Source of the DNA: Haladaptatus halobius
GTDB taxonomy: Archaea > Halobacteriota > Halobacteria > Halobacteriales > Haladaptataceae
NCBI RefSeq assembly: GCF_020618475.1
Contig: NZ_CP085338.1
Location: 429,416-493,415, forward strand
DNA: 64,000 bases
Direction of reading: 5' to 3'
Position 1 is the first letter of the stretch, and every line of letters starts with the position of its first letter. Positions 8,149 to 16,491 of this stretch are shown here, in pieces. The notes under the pieces were generated by a model that saw only the letters and a list, made by a program, of their open reading frames with translations, searched no databases and was not told the DNA's origin. Position numbers and translations under genes: made by a program.

Positions 8149-9096
8149 TTATCTATTCAACTCGGACGGAGAGGGCACGTCAAGCGGTTGGAGCTGTCCT
8201 TCGATCATCTCGCGGTCCTCTTCGAGCCATGGGGGAAGAAACAACGACTGCCCGAGCATATCGAGGTCGGCTTCGACTGTGAGTCCTGGCTGTTCTGTTG
8301 CAAGTTCGAACAGGATGCCACCGGGTTCACGGACATACAGCGAGTGGAAGAAGTGTCGGTCTTTCACCCGTGAGACATCGTAGCCACGCTCTCGAAAGAG
8401 GTCGTGCCATTCGTAGAGCTGATCCTTGTCTGACACCCGCACTGCGACATGGTGGATCGATCCGGCACCCTCCCGGCCGAAGTCACTGTCGCGGTCAAGA
8501 AGATCGATAACGGTTGCCCGATCGCCTGGTGACCGATATCGAACTCGGTCACCCTCCTGTCCGATTAGCTCGAAACCGAGCGTGTCGAGGACGCTCGCGG
8601 TGACGAAGACGTTCGCCGAAAGTAGCGTCACGCTGTGAATTCCGCGAATCGCATGCTGAGCCGGAATGGGCCCGTCGTCCCATGGCTCGACCGATGACTC
8701 GCCGGTTACGAGTTCGAGGTGCGTGCCGTCCGGATCGGAAAACCGGAAGACAGTCTGTTCGAACCGCTCAATCGGCCCGTCGACGTCCACACCATGTGCG
8801 GTGAGTCGATCTAGCCAGTACTCGATGGATTCGGGTGGAATGACGAGTGCGGCAGTACTAATCTGTGGTTTCCCGATTCGGCCGTCGTCTTCGGCAGGAT
8901 ACGGAAAGAAGGTCAGCACTGTGCCGGGGGAGCCAGTTTCGTCGCCGTAGAAGAGGTGACGAGTAAACTTTTCATTGAAGTTCACCGTCTGCTTGACGAG
9001 GCGAAGCCCCAGAACGCTCGTGTAGAAATCGACGTTCTGCTGAGCATCGCGAACGATACCCGTGATATGATGGATTCCTGGTGTGTCTGTGAGCAT
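8149..9096 (-). CDS. VOC-family ring-cleaving dioxygenase (MhqO/CatE-like)
   Basis: The 315-residue protein is a tandem of two glyoxalase/VOC modules. The first begins PGIHHITGIVRDAQQNVDFY, and the second contains GSIHHVAVRVSD. A late GGILFELATE gives the third metal ligand (His, His, Glu). Length and motifs equal those of the ring-cleaving dioxygenases (MhqO/MhqA) that act on catechol- or hydroquinone-like compounds, and of the paralogue at 12294-13241. It stands alone between the broken SDR and a broken third copy at 9291. The substrate is inferred from the family. Start: ATG at 9096. Confidence 0.8.
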   Translation of the reverse strand: MLTDTPGIHHITGIVRDAQQNVDFYTSVLGLRLVKQTVNFNEKFTRHLFYGDETGSPGTVLTFFPYPAEDDGRIGKPQISTAALVIPPESIEYWLDRLTAHGVDVDGPIERFEQTVFRFSDPDGTHLELVTGESSVEPWDDGPIPAQHAIRGIHSVTLLSANVFVTASVLDTLGFELIGQEGDRVRYRSPGDRATVIDLLDRDSDFGREGAGSIHHVAVRVSDKDQLYEWHDLFRERGYDVSRVKDRHFFHSLYVREPGGILFELATEQPGLTVEADLDMLGQSLFLPPWLEEDREMIEGQLQPLDVPSPSELNR

Positions 9097-9290
9097 GGGC
9101 GTGGGTTGTCGGTCGTTCGGAGTCGAGCCACCCAGTGATTTCGATTTGGAATAGCTCGTGATTGGACGTCCCGCTTTTGTCCATCATGATCGGTGCACGT
9201 TGCTCCTCGACGGGTAGAGACGTCGGTGTCACCTACTATTTCGGATGGTAGCTGAGATATAAGCGACTTCACCACAATAGGGATATCACA

Positions 9291-9362
9291 ATGTCACCGA
9301 CCACTGCAGGCCTTCAACACGTGACCGCGATCGCTGGCGATCCCCAGCGTAATGCTGAGTAG
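9291..9362 (+). pseudogene. N-terminal stub of a third VOC dioxygenase
   Basis: The 23 codons MSPTTAGLQHVTAIAGDPQRN... align with the start of the two complete dioxygenases (LHHVTSISSNPQRN). They end abruptly at a TAG where minus-strand NmrA-like sequence begins. The junction falls near 9360. Confidence 0.7.
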
Positions 9363-9601
9363 TTCGTGACGGCAAACACTGCATCAACATCATCGACCGC
9401 ATCCCGGAGGCTCTCTATATCGTTGAGATCGCCCTCAACGACTGTGACACCGCGATCCGCGAGTGCTTGGGCCTTCTCGCTTGTTGCATCACGAGTGAGC
9501 CCATACACGGAGAATTGGTTGTCATTCGCTGCGAGTAATCCATCGACGACTGCTCCGCCCTAGTTACCAGTTGCACCGACGACGAGAACACGTGTGGGCA
9601 T
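9363..9601 (-). pseudogene. NmrA-like NAD(P)-binding protein, truncated and with an internal stop
   Basis: From ATG 9601 the minus strand reads MPTRVLVVGATGN, then a TAG stop, then GGAVVDGLLA, YGLTRDATSEKAQALADRG and VEGDLNDIESL. This is the GxxGxxG Rossmann start of NmrA/SDR-a proteins, with a Gln codon mutated to TAG. The gene breaks off after AVFAVTNY at the junction with the VOC stub. The two facing fragments look like the edges of one deletion. Confidence 0.7.
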
Positions 9602-9733
9602 AAATACCGCTTGAGCGCCGAGGTTCTTTGATGTACTGGAGACCCATACACAAGCAGGTGGTACGTCCGTTACCAGATTCGGTGACTGTTAGTCACACCT
9701 TTTAATGACGTGACATAGTAGTGTAATCTGACG

Positions 9734-10783
9734 ATGCTATACGAGCAGGTCGGCAATCTCGAACTCCACATCGACGGGTCTGATCTCGAACCACACGAAC
9801 GGGACACATCTAGCGGCTTCACCCGAGCTACGACTATCGTCTCGTTGCATGGCAACGGCGAAACTGGACAGGGCGAAGACGTCACGTACGACAACGAAGA
9901 TCATACCACACTTCAGGAGTCGTCGGTGGAATTCCCCCTCACGGGAGAATACACGCTCGACGAGTTCTCGGCACAACTCTCCGAGATCGATTTCTTCCTC
10001 GGGGACGAGCCAGGGCAATCCATTTTCAGAAACTATCGGCAGTGGGCGTTCGAGAGCGCAGCGCTAGATCTTGCACTGAAACAAGCCGATACAAATCTCG
10101 CCGACCAACTCGACCAGGAGTACGACCCAGTGCGATTCGTCGTCAGTACGCGTCTCGATGATCCACCAACCGGCGACCGCATCATCGACTGGCTCGACCG
10201 AAATCCCGATCTGGAGTTCAAACTCGATCCTACCTCTGACTGGACGGACGACGTCGTCGATCGGTTGGCCGCAACTGACGCCGTTCGGACGCTCGATCTG
10301 AAAGGCCAGTATCACGGAACGACTGTCGACCAGCCTGCCGATCCTGTCCTCTACGAACGAGTCATCGAGGGGTTCCCGGATGCGCTCATCGAAGATCCGG
10401 CGTTAAACGACGAGACACGACCCTTATTCGAGGGACACGAAGGTCGCGTGACGTGGGACTACCCGATCCGCAGTGTCGAGACGGTCGGAGAACTGCCGTG
10501 GGAACCGGAGTGGCTCAACATCAAACCATCCCGGTTTGGTTCGGTTCAATCGTTGTTCGATACCATTGATTACTGTCGGAAACACGACATCCATATGTTC
10601 GGTGGTGGGCAGTTCGAACTCGACGTCGGTCGCGAACACATCCACGCGATCGCATCGCTGTTCTATCCGGACGCTCCGAACGACGTGGCTCCGCAGGCGT
10701 ACAACGATCCGAACCCGAGTAGCGATCTCCCGACCAGTCCGCTTGCACCACCGCCGACTTCTCGGGGTCTCTCCTGGAGGTAG
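9734..10783 (+). CDS. Enolase-superfamily enzyme (mandelate racemase/muconate-lactonizing type)
   Basis: The 349-residue protein has the layout of the family: an N-terminal capping domain, then a barrel with ordered ligands. D in LDLKGQYH, E in ALIEDPAL and D in VTWDYP bind Mg2+, and K in WLNIKPSRFGS is the second-half base. Such enzymes abstract a proton next to a carboxylate; the substrate cannot be told. The C-terminus (PTSPLAPPP...) matches the normal end of haloarchaeal members, so the gene is complete although an IS end starts 29 bases later. Next to it lies a broken Fe-dependent dehydrogenase; sugar-acid or aromatic-acid breakdown is possible. Confidence 0.75.
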   Translation: MLYEQVGNLELHIDGSDLEPHERDTSSGFTRATTIVSLHGNGETGQGEDVTYDNEDHTTLQESSVEFPLTGEYTLDEFSAQLSEIDFFLGDEPGQSIFRNYRQWAFESAALDLALKQADTNLADQLDQEYDPVRFVVSTRLDDPPTGDRIIDWLDRNPDLEFKLDPTSDWTDDVVDRLAATDAVRTLDLKGQYHGTTVDQPADPVLYERVIEGFPDALIEDPALNDETRPLFEGHEGRVTWDYPIRSVETVGELPWEPEWLNIKPSRFGSVQSLFDTIDYCRKHDIHMFGGGQFELDVGREHIHAIASLFYPDAPNDVAPQAYNDPNPSSDLPTSPLAPPPTSRGLSWR

Positions 10784-10811
10784 CGACACCCCCGTCGTCC
10801 GAAAAACATGG

Positions 10812-10925
10812 AGTAAGCTACCACGCCCTGAAGGGCGTGGCATTCCCCCACAATGAGGTTTCAGCCACACCCTTGGCGACGACGTGGCGGGCTATACGCC
10901 CAGCGTTCGGACAGACGGGACTGTT
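10812..10925 (+). mobile_element. Left end of the TnpB-less IS element (partial copy)
   Basis: GTAAGCTACCACGCCCTGAA and the following hairpin (10820-10840), with the sequence up to about 10925, match 3291-3410 closely. The rest of the element is missing, and the Fe-dehydrogenase fragment follows directly. Confidence 0.65.
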
Positions 10926-10930
10926 CGCTA

Positions 10931-11532
10931 CAACGCCCAAACGGATTCTCGCGGCGTCCGCGATGAACGGATTCGACAAGGGGCTCGAGACAGTTTACGC
11001 TCGGAACTCGACGCCGATAACGGACGCAACGGCCACTCGGGGGCTCCGACTGCTCGAAGAGGGCCTCCGCCAACTCGGTGACCAGGCCGTGACCGAAGAA
11101 GTCCTCGAACCGGTCGTGGAAGGGGCCCTCTTGGTTCAGTACGGAATATCGAGACGCGGGAAAACGACGCTCTCGATCATTCACGCGTTCGGACACGGGC
11201 TGACACGCACTGACGAGGTCCAGCAGGGGGCCGCACACGGTATTGTCGCCCCGTACGTGCTCAGATACCTCTTCGAGAACGTCGATGGCCGGCGCGAGTT
11301 ACTCGCAGAGGCGTTCGGTGTCGGTGACCGTCCTGACACAGCAACTGCGACTGTCGAGTCTGTAGAGCAGGTTCGTGACACACTCGGCCTCCCCGCACAG
11401 CTCAGGGATGTCGACGGTCCCGACCCAGCTGAATTCTCTGAGGTGGCAGAAACGATCCGTACCGATTCTTTCATGGCGAACGTCCCACGTGAATTGGATC
11501 CGACGACGGAGGAGATTGAGGCCGCGTACTGA
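10931..11532 (+). pseudogene. Iron-containing alcohol dehydrogenase, C-terminal two-thirds
   Basis: Translation from about 10931 (KRILAASAMNGFDKGLETVY) to the stop at 11532 is the helical C-terminal domain of group III (iron-activated) alcohol dehydrogenases or maleylacetate reductases. It keeps the metal-binding His motif IIHAFGHGL. The N-terminal NAD-binding domain (about 180 residues) is gone, replaced by the IS end. An in-frame ATG inside the IS sequence (10837) opens a chimeric 231-codon frame, but such a protein could not bind the cofactor. Confidence 0.75.
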
Positions 11533-11653
11533 TGCGAGCCACGAAAAAGGACGAAACGTAGCCATCTGTCTGGCGCGGTGAATGCGAGGAACCTACTGGA
11601 CGAGTGGCAGAAGACTCGGAACCTGACAAACCGTTACGAAGAAAGCGGTTGTC

Positions 11654-12292
11654 CTATTCGACGAGTTCCGCAACCATCGTGGAGACGTGGTCGACCTCGT
11701 CTTGGTTGATGCCGTGTCCCATCCCCTCGTAAAGGCGCTTGGTCACGTCACTGTTTAGCTGCTCGAAAATCATCGCCGATTCGTGAACCCGTTGTTCGGA
11801 AATGTGCGGATCGACGTCGCTGCAGCCGAGGAACACCGGGGTCTCTTCGAGGTCACCGTCGTAGTCGTCAGGATCGACGGTTTCGCCGATGAGTCCACCG
11901 CTCAACACGGCGAGTCCTCCGTAGCGTGTTGGATTACGCGCGACGAACTCGCTGGCGAGACACGCGCCTTGGGAGAACCCGAGTACCATGATACGATCCG
12001 TCGGGATTCCCGCCTCGTTAGCCTTCCCCACGGCATCCCCCACGGCCTGTAAGCCAGAGGTCCGCCCGGGTTCATTCGACTCGACGGGGGCAGTGAACGC
12101 GTTCGGATACCAGGTGTTTCGAGCGGCCTGTGGCGCGAGATACGCGACCCCGTGCTGGTGGAACTCATCGGCCATCTGAACGATGCTCTGTGCGGTCGCA
12201 CCGCGTCCGTGCACGAGGACGAGCGCAGCCTCAGCGACATCGAGGGGTGCCCCAGCCGTCACGAGGGGTTGGTCTTGGTGTGGTCCAGTCAT
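11654..12292 (-). CDS. Phospholipase/carboxylesterase, MhqD-like
   Basis: The 212-residue alpha/beta hydrolase has an oxyanion segment VLVHGRGA, the nucleophile elbow GFSQG (Ser107), the acid in SDVDPH (Asp159 or 161) and His193 in GMGHGI. These fit the small carboxylesterase family that includes MhqD. It begins 1 base after the stop of the dioxygenase gene, so both are translated from one mRNA. In Bacillus, mhqD belongs to the MhqR regulon with the dioxygenase mhqO and the DoxX protein mhqP, which protects cells from quinones. The same set occurs here. ATG 12292 is chosen because upstream codons lie inside the dioxygenase gene. Confidence 0.85.
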   Translation of the reverse strand: MTGPHQDQPLVTAGAPLDVAEAALVLVHGRGATAQSIVQMADEFHQHGVAYLAPQAARNTWYPNAFTAPVESNEPGRTSGLQAVGDAVGKANEAGIPTDRIMVLGFSQGACLASEFVARNPTRYGGLAVLSGGLIGETVDPDDYDGDLEETPVFLGCSDVDPHISEQRVHESAMIFEQLNSDVTKRLYEGMGHGINQDEVDHVSTMVAELVE

Positions 12293-12293
12293 C

Positions 12294-13241
12294 TTAGTCC
12301 GCTCCCGTCGTAATGGCGGTTTCAATCTCGGGAAGACGTTCTTCGAGCATCGTCCTATCACTCTCTAACCACGGCGGCAACTTTAGCTCCGTCCCCAGAT
12401 CCGAGGCGGACTCGTCGCGAGTGAAGCCCGGTCCCTCGGTCGCGATCTCGAACAGAATTCCACCAGGCTCTCGGAAGTAGATCGACTTGAAGTACTGTCG
12501 ATCCTTCTGCGGCGTCACCCGGAGCCCGATTTCCGAGAGTGGCGCGAGCCACTCCTCTTGGGTCTGCGTATCGGGAGTCCGAAACGCGACGTGGTGAACG
12601 GTTCCGACACCCCGTTGGCCTCGCTGAGCACCCGGCCGATCGAGAACGTCGATGACCGAGGCGCGAGTACCGGCTGTCTTGTATCGCGTCCGATCTCCAT
12701 CCTGTGCAATTGATTCGTATCCTAACGTCTCGAGCACTGTGCTCGTCTGCTCGGGGTTGAGGGAATCCAGCGTCACACTGTGGAACCCACGGATAGCCTT
12801 GTCTGCAGGGACCGGCCCATCGGTCCACGGTTCGATATCACTCGTGCCGGTCACGAGTTCCAACGGCTGTCCGTCGTGATCGCGGAACGGGACGACTGTT
12901 TCGTCGAACCGGGTGTGTGGCGTATCGACATCGACGTCCTTCGATTCGAGCCGGTCGATCCAGTAGTCGACAGAGCCCTCGGGAATAACGAACGCGGTCG
13001 CGCTCGTCTGCCCACGTCCAACGCGGCCCTGTCGAGCACCCTCGAACGGGAAGAACGTCAGCACGGTGCCTGGGGTGCCGACATCATCACCGTAGTAGAG
13101 GTGATACGTGTATTTGTCGTCGAAGTTGACGGTTCGCTTGACGAGGCGCAGCCCGAGGACTTCCGTATAGAAGTCCACGTTCCGCTGTGGATTACTCGAG
13201 ATGGACGTTACGTGGTGGAGTCCGGATGTTTCGGTAATCAT
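12294..13241 (-). CDS. VOC-family ring-cleaving dioxygenase, MhqO-like
   Basis: The 315-residue tandem VOC protein has LHHVTSISSNPQRNVDFY at the start, VGTVHHVAFRTPD in the second module and GGILFEIATE near the end. His, His and Glu form the Fe(II)/Mn(II) site. It is a paralogue of the protein at 8149-9096 with the same length. It lies between the DoxX gene (58 bases upstream) and the esterase (1 base downstream). The family opens catechol/hydroquinone rings, so it is inferred to remove quinone-like electrophiles. ATG 13241 gives the family's N-terminus; a longer frame reaching 13343 has no family match upstream. Confidence 0.85.
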   Translation of the reverse strand: MITETSGLHHVTSISSNPQRNVDFYTEVLGLRLVKRTVNFDDKYTYHLYYGDDVGTPGTVLTFFPFEGARQGRVGRGQTSATAFVIPEGSVDYWIDRLESKDVDVDTPHTRFDETVVPFRDHDGQPLELVTGTSDIEPWTDGPVPADKAIRGFHSVTLDSLNPEQTSTVLETLGYESIAQDGDRTRYKTAGTRASVIDVLDRPGAQRGQRGVGTVHHVAFRTPDTQTQEEWLAPLSEIGLRVTPQKDRQYFKSIYFREPGGILFEIATEGPGFTRDESASDLGTELKLPPWLESDRTMLEERLPEIETAITTGAD

Positions 13242-13299
13242 GTATTGTTTGTGTTTGGGTTCGAAATCTAATCTCGAAGGTCGGACGTTTCTTGGGCAA

Positions 13300-13722
13300 T
13301 TAGAGCCCGAGACCGACGCCCAGCGCGTAGGCCCAAGATTCACTGCTGAGGACGAGGAAGACCAGCGACGCGCCGAGGAGTTCGACGTTCTTAATGAAGT
13401 TCGTCATCTCGGCCTGCTGCTGGCCGTCGGGCACGGCCCAGAAGTCGTGCATCATCGGCGTCGTAACGAGGAGGAAGACCGCGACCGCCCCGGCGGCAAT
13501 CGCAGGGAACACTCCAAGTACGATGCCAAGCCCACCGAAGATGAGTATGCCGCCGGACAACAGGACGCTCGCTCGGGCTGCGGGGACGCCCTTCGATTGG
13601 GCGTACCCGCTCATCGCGTCAGCATTCTGGAAGTGGTTGAGCCCCTGGAACGCGAGCAGGCCGCCGAAGAGTATCCGTGCGACGAGGAATCCGATCGCGC
13701 CGAGACCAGCATCGATTGCCAT
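13300..13722 (-). CDS. DoxX-family membrane protein, MhqP-like
   Basis: The 140-residue protein has four hydrophobic segments (about 8-28, 48-66, 70-90, 110-128) and the DoxX-type motif LFGGLLAFQGLNHFQN near residue 20. DoxX proteins are membrane proteins linked to quinone and thiosulfate metabolism. In the Bacillus mhq operon a DoxX protein sits with the dioxygenase and esterase, as here. A strong Shine-Dalgarno sequence (GGAGGTGA on the minus strand, 13727-13735) precedes ATG 13722. It is the first gene of the three-gene operon, opposite the HxlR regulator. Confidence 0.85.
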   Translation of the reverse strand: MAIDAGLGAIGFLVARILFGGLLAFQGLNHFQNADAMSGYAQSKGVPAARASVLLSGGILIFGGLGIVLGVFPAIAAGAVAVFLLVTTPMMHDFWAVPDGQQQAEMTNFIKNVELLGASLVFLVLSSESWAYALGVGLGL

Positions 13723-13811
13723 TATCGGCTCACCTCCTGCGTCTGGGACTGGTCAGTGTGCGGTGCAAGCAGTTGTGTTATCGTAGCTGGTATCACGACG
13801 TTAGTTAGTTC

Positions 13812-13836
13812 GTTCTAGAACCTATTTATACCTTAT
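13812..13836 (-). promoter_or_regulatory. Promoter and candidate HxlR operator of the DoxX-dioxygenase-esterase operon
   Basis: On the minus strand, GGTATAAATAGG (about 13822-13834) is a good archaeal TATA box. Just downstream lies the perfect 10-base palindrome GTTCTAGAAC (13812-13821), where a repressor would block transcription. The distance to ATG 13722 leaves a 5' UTR of about 75 bases, in keeping with its strong Shine-Dalgarno box. Binding by the divergent HxlR protein is inferred. Confidence 0.5.
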
Positions 13837-13971
13837 CTGACATCAGTGATATTAGGTGGAGTCAGTGTTAGCCGGTTACGGCGGTGTTACTTCAGGTTTC
13901 ATATCGATACCAGGTTCGGAAGCGAACCTATTAGTGAATCCGGCACATACGGATGGCCAAGGAGCAGACCA

Positions 13972-14310
13972 ATGGCTCAAGCAAATAGACTGTCCGAAGC
14001 TGAAGAACAGTACGACGAGGGAGCGTGCTCGGTTATTGATTCACTGAACCAGATCGGCTCCCAGTGGCGACTCATCGTTCTCCATGACCTCCAGGACGGT
14101 GAAAAACGCTTCAACGAGCTCAAGCGCTCGACCGGAGCAAGTTCTCGAACTCTCTCTCGGGTCCTTGACGATCTACAGGAAACCGACTTTGTTACACGCC
14201 GACTCGAAGAAGATGCGCCCGTCGCCACGTATTACTCACTAACGGAGAAAGGCCAGTCACTCTGTCCTATCTTCGAAGAAATCGAAGCCTGGTCTGAGGA
14301 GTGGCTGTAG
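13972..14310 (+). CDS. HxlR-family transcriptional regulator (YodB-like)
   Basis: The 112-residue protein is a winged helix of the HxlR/DUF24 family (EGACSVIDSLNQIGSQWRLI, then KRFNELKRSTGASSRTLSRV as recognition helix and a wing ending YYSLTEKG). Cys19 lies where YodB/CatR-type sensors keep their conserved thiol, and a second Cys98 near the C-terminus could pair with it. Such proteins sense quinones and diamide through cysteine modification and control catechol/quinone detoxification genes. It is divergent from the DoxX-dioxygenase-esterase operon, so local control is likely. The start at 13972 gives the usual family length; an in-frame extension to 13846 would add unrelated sequence. Confidence 0.8.
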   Translation: MAQANRLSEAEEQYDEGACSVIDSLNQIGSQWRLIVLHDLQDGEKRFNELKRSTGASSRTLSRVLDDLQETDFVTRRLEEDAPVATYYSLTEKGQSLCPIFEEIEAWSEEWL

Positions 14311-14673
14311 GATCCAAGGCCAAAACCAATCGTTTTTTGAAGACGGTGCAACCACTAAACGAATCTTCATGGTCGACCATGTATTCCCTTTGTAGGTGGG
14401 AATAGGCTACCAAGGATAATGGGTGTACGGTGTCGTGACGTATCCTACTTAAATGGAGCATGCATCCGACGAACGGTCGGGCCTAGACTGATTCGAAACC
14501 TAGATACCCGAACGTTTATCAGTTCAATAGATTGCAAGCGAGCGAATGCCTGCTGGCTCCCATGCCGCATCGACCATGTTCCGTCCCAACCAGTGTCCGA
14601 AACACGTTCGAACGTCAGCAGGGATTTCACGTTGGGCCTTTCACCTCCGAACTAGGGTCAATTCGTGGCAACG
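14311..14673. other. Gene-free region between HxlR and CMD genes
   Basis: No open frame here has family motifs or the acidic composition of the neighbours. Several short frames around 14419-14655 are rich in Arg, Ser and Cys and look like chance openings. GGTGGGAATAGGCTACCA (about 14394-14411) is an imperfect palindrome of unknown role. Confidence 0.4.
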
Positions 14674-15219
14674 CTACGTTCCTTCATCGGGGGTTACATC
14701 AAACGCGTTGAGTACGCAGGCGAGCAGGCTGTAATATCCAATCGTTGCGGTCAAGTCGGTTATTCCCTGGACGCCGAAGTAGTCTTTCGCAGTGCGGAAG
14801 AGGGCCTCTGGGACCTCGTGATCTCGAAGCAGTGCCCGTCCGTATCGGACGATTATAGCCTCCGTTTCAGTCAGGGCATCGACGCTTCGTCGGTCAGTCA
14901 CAACCTTGAGAGCCTCGTCTCGAACACCCGCTTCACGAGCGAGCGGCTCGTGGACTGCCCACTCGTAGGCGCAGTCGAACTCTCTCGCGGTCGTAAGGAT
15001 CGCCAGCTCTCGCTCCTGGCCGGACAGTTGGCTCTCGAAGCGAATGTACGTCCCAAGATGACCGACCCTCCCACCGACTTCCGGACTATTCAGAAGTACG
15101 GTAAATGGCCCGCTTACCTGCCCTCGACTCTCTTCAATGAGGTCGAAATTGTGACGGTGGCCTTCCGGAATCTCCTCTCTATTCGTGATAGCTGAAACTC
15201 TAGGCACGTGGTCGTCCAT
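14674..15219 (-). CDS. Carboxymuconolactone decarboxylase-family protein
   Basis: The 181-residue helical protein carries the AhpD/CMD core ERELAILTTAREFDCAYEWAVHEPLA. It has a Cys and a His but not the CxxC pair of AhpD, so a lyase or oxidoreductase role fits better than alkylhydroperoxidase. The C-terminal helix TDLTATIGYYSLLACVLNAF matches the family. Related proteins act in aromatic-acid breakdown (beta-ketoadipate pathway), which suits the ring-cleaving dioxygenases nearby. ATG 15219 is preferred to a TTG at 15234. It is a single gene. Confidence 0.8.
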   Translation of the reverse strand: MDDHVPRVSAITNREEIPEGHRHNFDLIEESRGQVSGPFTVLLNSPEVGGRVGHLGTYIRFESQLSGQERELAILTTAREFDCAYEWAVHEPLAREAGVRDEALKVVTDRRSVDALTETEAIIVRYGRALLRDHEVPEALFRTAKDYFGVQGITDLTATIGYYSLLACVLNAFDVTPDEGT

Positions 15220-15299
15220 GCATTCTCTGGCCAAACGACGTCGATGTGTAAATAGTTGCTCTCAGCGGACGTCCGTAATCGTTTTTCGTTTTCGCTATT

Positions 15300-15355
15300 T
15301 TTCATCAGCGAGAGAATCTCGCCGTTTACGGCGGGCGAGGATGTCACCAGGCACA
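15300..15355 (-). mobile_element. Solo IS200/IS605-type end
   Basis: CTCGCCGTTTACGGCGGGCG (about 15317-15336) followed by AGGATGTCACC is the hairpin end found also at about 38300-38330 and 63855-63880. No transposase sequence is attached. The rest of the gap from 15220 to 15560 shows no gene. Confidence 0.5.
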
Positions 15356-15560
15356 ACAAGACAGGAACTAATGTGGCCTATCTCGTTTGTCGGGACTGAT
15401 CGCGATCGCTATGTTCCCTTGTGGAACAGTAATCCAGTGATTCTTGTCTGACTGCTAGCTGTCAGGGACACGGCCGGTATTCTATGCGAACCGCTACTAC
15501 AGCAGCTGCCAGTGGTGCCGATCTGTCAGTGAGTTCTAGGCGGGAGTGATGGATCACTCC

Positions 15561-15665
15561 GAAAGCCCCCATGCGCTCGATGTCCGCGTCTCGCTGCGCT
15601 CCTCACTGCGTTGCGGTGCTTACGTCGGCTTGCTCGTCGAGCGCCCGGCCCCTTTCAATCCCATC
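15561..15665. repeat. GAAAGCCC...CCCTTTCAATCCC repeat, second type (copy 1)
   Basis: The block begins GAAAGCCCCC, contains TCGCTGCGCTCCTCACTGCG and TTGCGGTGCTTACGTCGGC, and ends GAGCGCCCGGCCCCTTTCAA. It is shared with 50353-50458. Its termini match those of the repeats at 4130, 41751 and 48517, but the middle differs, so these are two subtypes of one element family. It lies upstream of the wHTH/PIN pair. Confidence 0.6.
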
Positions 15666-15753
15666 CCGTTTAGGGTGAGAGGGTTGGCTTTCCACTGTCT
15701 GGATTGTGGTAAACCAAGGATATCCTCTTGGAACCAGCGGTAGTCTGAAGTAC

Positions 15754-16482
15754 ATGGACTTTGAACAAACGGTCATGACTCAGACACCCGATTCCGGTCG
15801 GATCCTCCCTGATGGTGGCATTGACACACTCGACCCACCAACCGACGCGTTGAACGAAGCGATGCTCACCCCGGAAGCACTCGCACAGAACGCACCTGGG
15901 TTAGAAACCGTCGTCGAGCTTCTCAATCACTCAGCGCTCACTCGTGTCTATGTGTACATCTGCTACTGGGGGCCTGTGTCGCCACCAGAGGTGATGGATG
16001 GGCTCGAGCTGTCCAAATCGACCACATACGAATACGTCGACCGACTCGCCGCACTTGGTCTCGTCAAACGTGACGAATCAACCCGCCCACAGCAGTTAAC
16101 CGCCGATCCCATTATCCTCATCGAGCAACGCCTCCCGATCATCATTACGCCGACCGTGCTGCATGCCTTCGCGCTACAGGAAGTCGACGAGGATATCGAG
16201 TATTTCGTCGATCGGTATGGAATTGGCAAGCTCATCGCGGCACTGCGCGGGGCGGGGCTGCACTTTGCAGGCAATACAACGCAGCGAATGATTGCAGACG
16301 ACATCGACGTGCGGGATACGGAAGCGATGCTTATCGTGTACGCTCTCGTGCCAGCCCTTGCTGTCGGCCGTGAACACGATCCCTACTTCGAATATCTGTT
16401 CCCAGATGTCTATGACGAGATGGATCTCCCTGATCTCGAAGAGTTGGAGACGCCGGTCGAACCGCCGTTGAGCGACGAGTGA
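15754..16482 (+). CDS. wHTH regulator paired with a PIN protein (putative antitoxin)
   Basis: The protein has 242 residues from ATG 15754 (a longer frame opens at 15706; ATG 15775 is also possible). Residues about 55-110 form a winged helix (HSALTRVYVYICYWGPVSPPEV, then ELSKSTTYEYVDRLAALGLV). The C-terminal half is helical with a segment TPTVLHAFALQEVDEDIEYF and an acidic tail. The PIN gene begins 9 bases downstream, so the pair forms an operon. DNA-binding antitoxins with PIN RNases are the commonest archaeal toxin-antitoxin layout, and that role is inferred. A GAAAGCCC repeat lies 89 bases upstream. Confidence 0.65.
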   Translation: MDFEQTVMTQTPDSGRILPDGGIDTLDPPTDALNEAMLTPEALAQNAPGLETVVELLNHSALTRVYVYICYWGPVSPPEVMDGLELSKSTTYEYVDRLAALGLVKRDESTRPQQLTADPIILIEQRLPIIITPTVLHAFALQEVDEDIEYFVDRYGIGKLIAALRGAGLHFAGNTTQRMIADDIDVRDTEAMLIVYALVPALAVGREHDPYFEYLFPDVYDEMDLPDLEELETPVEPPLSDE

Positions 16483-16491
16483 GCACGACAG

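Noticed and set aside
13201-13818. 205-codon plus-strand frame over the DoxX gene
   Set aside because: Antisense mirror; the minus strand encodes DoxX with a strong Shine-Dalgarno box.
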